Shown here one piece after another: positions 61,018-64,000 of a DNA stretch of 64,000 bases (position 1 is its first letter; every line of letters begins with the position of its first letter). Position numbers and translations under genes: made by a program. Source of the stretch: Cerioporus squamosus (Eukaryota; Basidiomycota; Agaricomycetes; Polyporales; Polyporaceae). Location: contig JABYQS010000036.1 of assembly GCA_022592435.1 (NCBI GenBank), forward strand, positions 186,001 through 250,000, read 5' to 3'. The notes under the pieces were generated by a model. The model was not told the DNA's origin, made no database searches, and saw only the letters and a program-made list of their open reading frames with translations.

Positions 61018-61594
61018 CATGTTACGACTTTCACGACCTCTCATGATGTACTGTCACGACCCCCTTCATGATTAGTGTCTTTGTTGTTATTGCTGCTTGT
61101 TTGATTTGACAGTTGACTTATTCGATAGTGATATTGTGCCCTTACGGGTAGCTTCGTACTTAGTCTGTTATAGTACCGGACTGTTGCTTGCGCTGCAGGC
61201 CGTTGTGCTGTCAGCGGCCTTCTTGAGCAATGTAATGGATGATTTGTGGATGATGTATGATGTGTTGTTGTCTGCGCATACTCGTTCTTTCCTGCTGAGC
61301 TCGAAGGATAAGTGTGTCGTCTGGGCAGACGGAATCGGATTTAACCGACACATAAGGTGTGTATTTCCACGGAAACACATTAAAGCACACTACGGCAGCG
61401 TCCAAACATATAAGGAAGACATAGTGACGAGGGACTCAACAGCACAGAGTAAAAAAACCCACAGCGACAGACTATACACGGGAAGGTTTGCTTGCAGACG
61501 TTGCTGCTACGTATACATGTATATACCAGCCACAAGACGGCGAAACGAAGAGGTGCTCAGCCTCGAGATGCACTTACCTTGGAATACGGCGCAC
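61018..61594. other. Convergent 3' spacer between the DUF4203 and RCC1 genes
   Basis: AT-rich 3' untranslated sequence of two convergent genes. No separate gene is supported. Confidence 0.5.
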
Positions 61595-63185
61595 TTATGT
61601 CTTTCTCTGCAGCAAGGCCAGAGAATGCTGACTGCCACAAGACGCTGCTTTCGCAGACCACGAGCCGCCAGTCCTCCGGACGACATTTCTAGGTGTCCTC
61701 ACGTCGGCACCTTCGGTGCCTGTGCCAACCTGTCCAGTCGTATCGCGGCCCCAAGCGTACATGGCGCCGCCCTGCGTGATGGCAAGGCTGTTGTGCGTCC
61801 CGCAAGCCACTGCAACAATCGGATCATCGTTGTCGGGGAAGGGAACCAACACAGGCTCTGGGATGTATCCGTCTGGATAGCGTGTGGCAAGTGCGTCGGA
61901 GCTATCGGCAATGCCGAGTTGCCCATCTTTGTAGTTGCCGCAGCCATAGACGCGTCCGTCGGAGGTGAGGAAGAGCGTGTGCTGGGCACCGCCGGCGATC
62001 TGCACGACGGTGGCGTTTCCCCCGAGGTCGGCTTTGCTCAGGCCCTGGACGCGGAGAGGGGCGGGGACCACGCGGTCCCGGGACACGACGCCTGTCCCGG
62101 TTTGTCCGTGCCCGTTGAGTCCCCAGCCCCAGACGGTTCCTTCCGTGTCAACGGCGAAGGAGTGGTCTGCGCCAGCCCCGACGACGACCGCTTTTCGCGA
62201 ACGCAACCGCAGGATGACGCGCTCCGGGATTGTGCCTTTGACCGTGTGGCGCGTGGGGGGGCGGCGGCCGAGTTGCATGTATTCGCTGGATCCCGCGCTG
62301 TAGACGTCGCCGGTGGTGGTGAGGAAAAGGACGTGGTTGTCGCCCGCTGCCACAGAGGAGAGCTGCACTGCGGACAGGGCTGGGATGGAGACCGGCTTGT
62401 ATTGCTTGGAGACGCTGGGGGAGAAGCCGAGATCTCCGTTGGAGGTCTCGAGACCGTTGAGCGTTATGAAGAGCACAGCCCGCTAATACTCACTCGGTAT
62501 GTGCCCCACGCGCGGAGCTGACCTTGGCTGTCGAGGGCAACGCCTATGCAGTCACCGACGGCGACTTTGACGGCACGGAAGCCTTCGTCGACGAGACTTT
62601 GGATAGGGACCGGGACATGGAAGGGGAGGGAAGTCGCCTCGTCGACTTCAACTGTGGTGTGCCCTTCAACGATCGTGATCGTCGGCCGACCAAGTTCTGC
62701 GTTGTCGTTTGTGCCACACGTCCAGATCTAAAAGCCGATAAGCAAGAATACTCATGATGAGGGTGGAACACACTCACGGTGCCCTTTTCGTCGACGAACA
62801 CGGAATGGAGAGCGCCCGCAGCGACGCTCTCGAAGCCTGCTTCTGGACCACCAAAGGCGCCTTCTTCTGCGAGGGTCTCTAGGTAGTGGTTACGCCGCGG
62901 TCGGGGGAGGTTAAGAGCGAGAACGTCGGCACCCATGCCGAGCTGGCCGGAGTCGCCTGCACCCCAGCCGAATACCTGCCAGCAAGGCCGCTCATGTGCG
63001 GGGGCCAGAGGGAGCGGGTTGAGCCACTGCTCACCTGGTGCGTTGTCATGGGCCGGGGCCCTGCGAGTCCGGCCTTTGACGACTGGAGCGGCCTTCCTGC
63101 GTGCGGGTGCACGAAGCTGCTTCGGGGCTGGAGGAGGAGATGGAGATGCGCGCAGTTTCCTGCGAGTTGCCTTGGTAGCACCCAT
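61595..63185 (-). CDS. RCC1-repeat Ran guanine-nucleotide exchange factor (Pim1/Srm1)
   Basis: This is the chromatin-bound exchange factor that loads Ran with GTP, driving nuclear transport and spindle assembly. Exons are 63185-62778, 62727-62494 and 62446-61595, giving 497 residues. The basic N-terminus (GATKATRRKLRASPSPPP, PARRKAAPVVKGRTRRAP) probably binds chromatin and imports the protein. A seven-bladed propeller follows with repeated WGxGxxGQLG cores: FGWGAGDSGQLGMG, WTCGTNDNAELG, WGWGLNGHGQTGTG, YGCGNYKDGQLG and YAWGRDTTGQVGTG, each followed by AGxxHS-type turns such as AGALHSVF, GADHSFAV and CGSQHSLAL. The length and single propeller fit RCC1 itself rather than a multi-domain RCC1 protein. 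A long plus-strand open frame over the same DNA (61097-62521) is its antisense shadow. Confidence 0.92.
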
Positions 63186-63433
63186 GGACGGCAGACAGGG
63201 CCTCTAGTGCTCTGAGATGGAGCAAGGAAAGGCAGAGGGAGCAAAGAGTGCGAGGGACTGCCCTGCAGGCCGCCTCTGTCGCGGTCGTTGGGTGTGGAGG
63301 GTGTGGTTAGAAGGCAAGGTTCAACCAGTCACCGCTCCTTGTGATCGGCTCCGAGGCCCCGGCCCGGCGGTCCGGGACAGTCGCGAGGCGCAACGACGTC
63401 AGGTCCTCTTCTTCTCGTCCGCCAGCGGCCAAC

Positions 63434-64000
63434 ATGAGCTTCCAAGATATCGAGACTGGACTTGCGCAGCGTCCGCTGTCTCCCACTGGCGCGCCCCAAT
63501 CCCCCGAGGAATCCGCCTTTGTCTCCCTCCAGTCCTCGCTCTCCCTCCAGGTCTTCAAGATCAACTCCAATGTGCAGGGCATCCTGAAGCTCGTCGACCA
63601 GCTCGGGACGGCGAGGGATTCTGCGACGCTGAGGAAGTCTCTGTGAGTGTGCGCGGAGCTGCTACAGACGGGCGCCACTGACGCGTTCGTAACTCAGCCA
63701 TGACTTGACGGAGTCGACGCGTGCAATGGCGAAGCGCGGCTTGGACGATCTCAAGAAGCTCGCGAGTTTGCAGGCCACCCTGGTACGTCTGCTACGGCGA
63801 CACACATCAATGTCTGCACCATACTCAGGAAGAGACATATAGCCCCGGTTCAAGACGTCATTGCAGAAGACTTCGCATGATTTTCAGCTTTCTCTCGTCG
63901 CCTTCCAGCGCGCTCAGCAGGTGAGCGCAGACAGGCAACGCACGGTGGTAGATGGGGTCAAGCTCGCAGTGGAGGAGGATGAGAGTGCAAGGTGAGTCTC
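63434..64000 (+). CDS. Syntaxin-like t-SNARE (Pep12/Vam3 type), 3' end beyond window
   Basis: Qa-SNAREs of this type mediate fusion at endosomes and the vacuole. Exons are 63434-63642, 63698-63782 and 63843-63991, with a donor GTGAGT at 63992. The start MSFQDIETGLAQRPLSP is followed by an N-terminal syntaxin three-helix region: SSLSLQVFKINSNVQGILKL, TRAMAKRGLDDLKKLASLQ and RFKTSLQKTSHDFQLSLVAF. The SNARE motif and membrane anchor lie beyond the right edge. The segment order and the FKTSLQKTSHDFQ stretch fit fungal Pep12/syntaxin-7-like proteins, but without the SNARE motif the exact class is not certain. Confidence 0.78.

Noticed and set aside
61097..62521. 474-codon plus-strand open frame
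   Set aside because: It runs antisense to the RCC1-repeat exons, lacks any motif and owes its length to the GC-rich codon bias of the opposite strand.

Overview
The window reads as genomic DNA of an agaricomycete (mushroom-forming basidiomycete, polypore- or agaric-like). The evidence is GC-rich coding DNA, genes cut by many 50-70 bp GT-AG introns, densely packed divergent and convergent housekeeping genes, and lineage-typical families: FunK1 kinases, an aegerolysin/MACPF pair and a DUF6533 membrane protein. No prokaryotic, viral or intact transposon genes were recognised.

Layout. 0-21.4 kb is a FunK1 kinase array. It holds a 5' fragment at the left edge (-), a decayed copy at 0.9-3.9 kb (-), an intact copy at 13.4-16.9 kb (+) with an unexpected HMG-box-like tail, an intact copy at 17.5-20.1 kb (+), and a 5'-truncated copy at 20.4-21.4 kb (+). 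Two conserved genes sit inside the array: bms1 (ribosome-biogenesis GTPase, -) and a Ppc89/Cep57-type centrosome/spindle-pole protein (+). From 22.6 to 33 kb lie a Ypd1 histidine phosphotransfer protein (-), a Sec14-like lipid-transfer protein (+) and the 7.4-kb cohesin loader Scc2/Mis4/Nipped-B (-).

33.5-40.6 kb is the most distinctive accessory locus. A MACPF protein of pleurotolysin-B type (-) is divergent from aegerolysin genes (+). The aegerolysin unit, including about 1.3 kb of upstream DNA, has been tandemly duplicated. Copy 1 carries a one-base frameshift, copy 2 is a short remnant, and copy 3 is intact with a canonical TATA box. In fungi, aegerolysin and MACPF proteins act as two-component membrane pore formers.

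41.4-46.1 kb is a full ABCB (MDR-type) ABC transporter (-). 46.1-49.85 kb is gene-poor with only unassigned fragments. 49.85-64 kb returns to dense genes: NAD-dependent formate dehydrogenase (+), replication protein A subunit 3 (-), a DUF6533 membrane protein lying in a strikingly CpG-depleted island (+), a DEAH-box RNA helicase (-), a DUF4203 multi-span membrane protein (+), an RCC1/Ran-GEF (-) and a truncated t-SNARE (+) at the right edge.

Exon boundaries were placed by eye from GT-AG (or GC-AG) sites and codon phase. Family names rest on recognised motifs, not on database searches. For ypd1, sec14, rpa3, fdh, the MACPF gene, RCC1 and both intact FunK1 genes the proposed exons sum to a whole number of codons.
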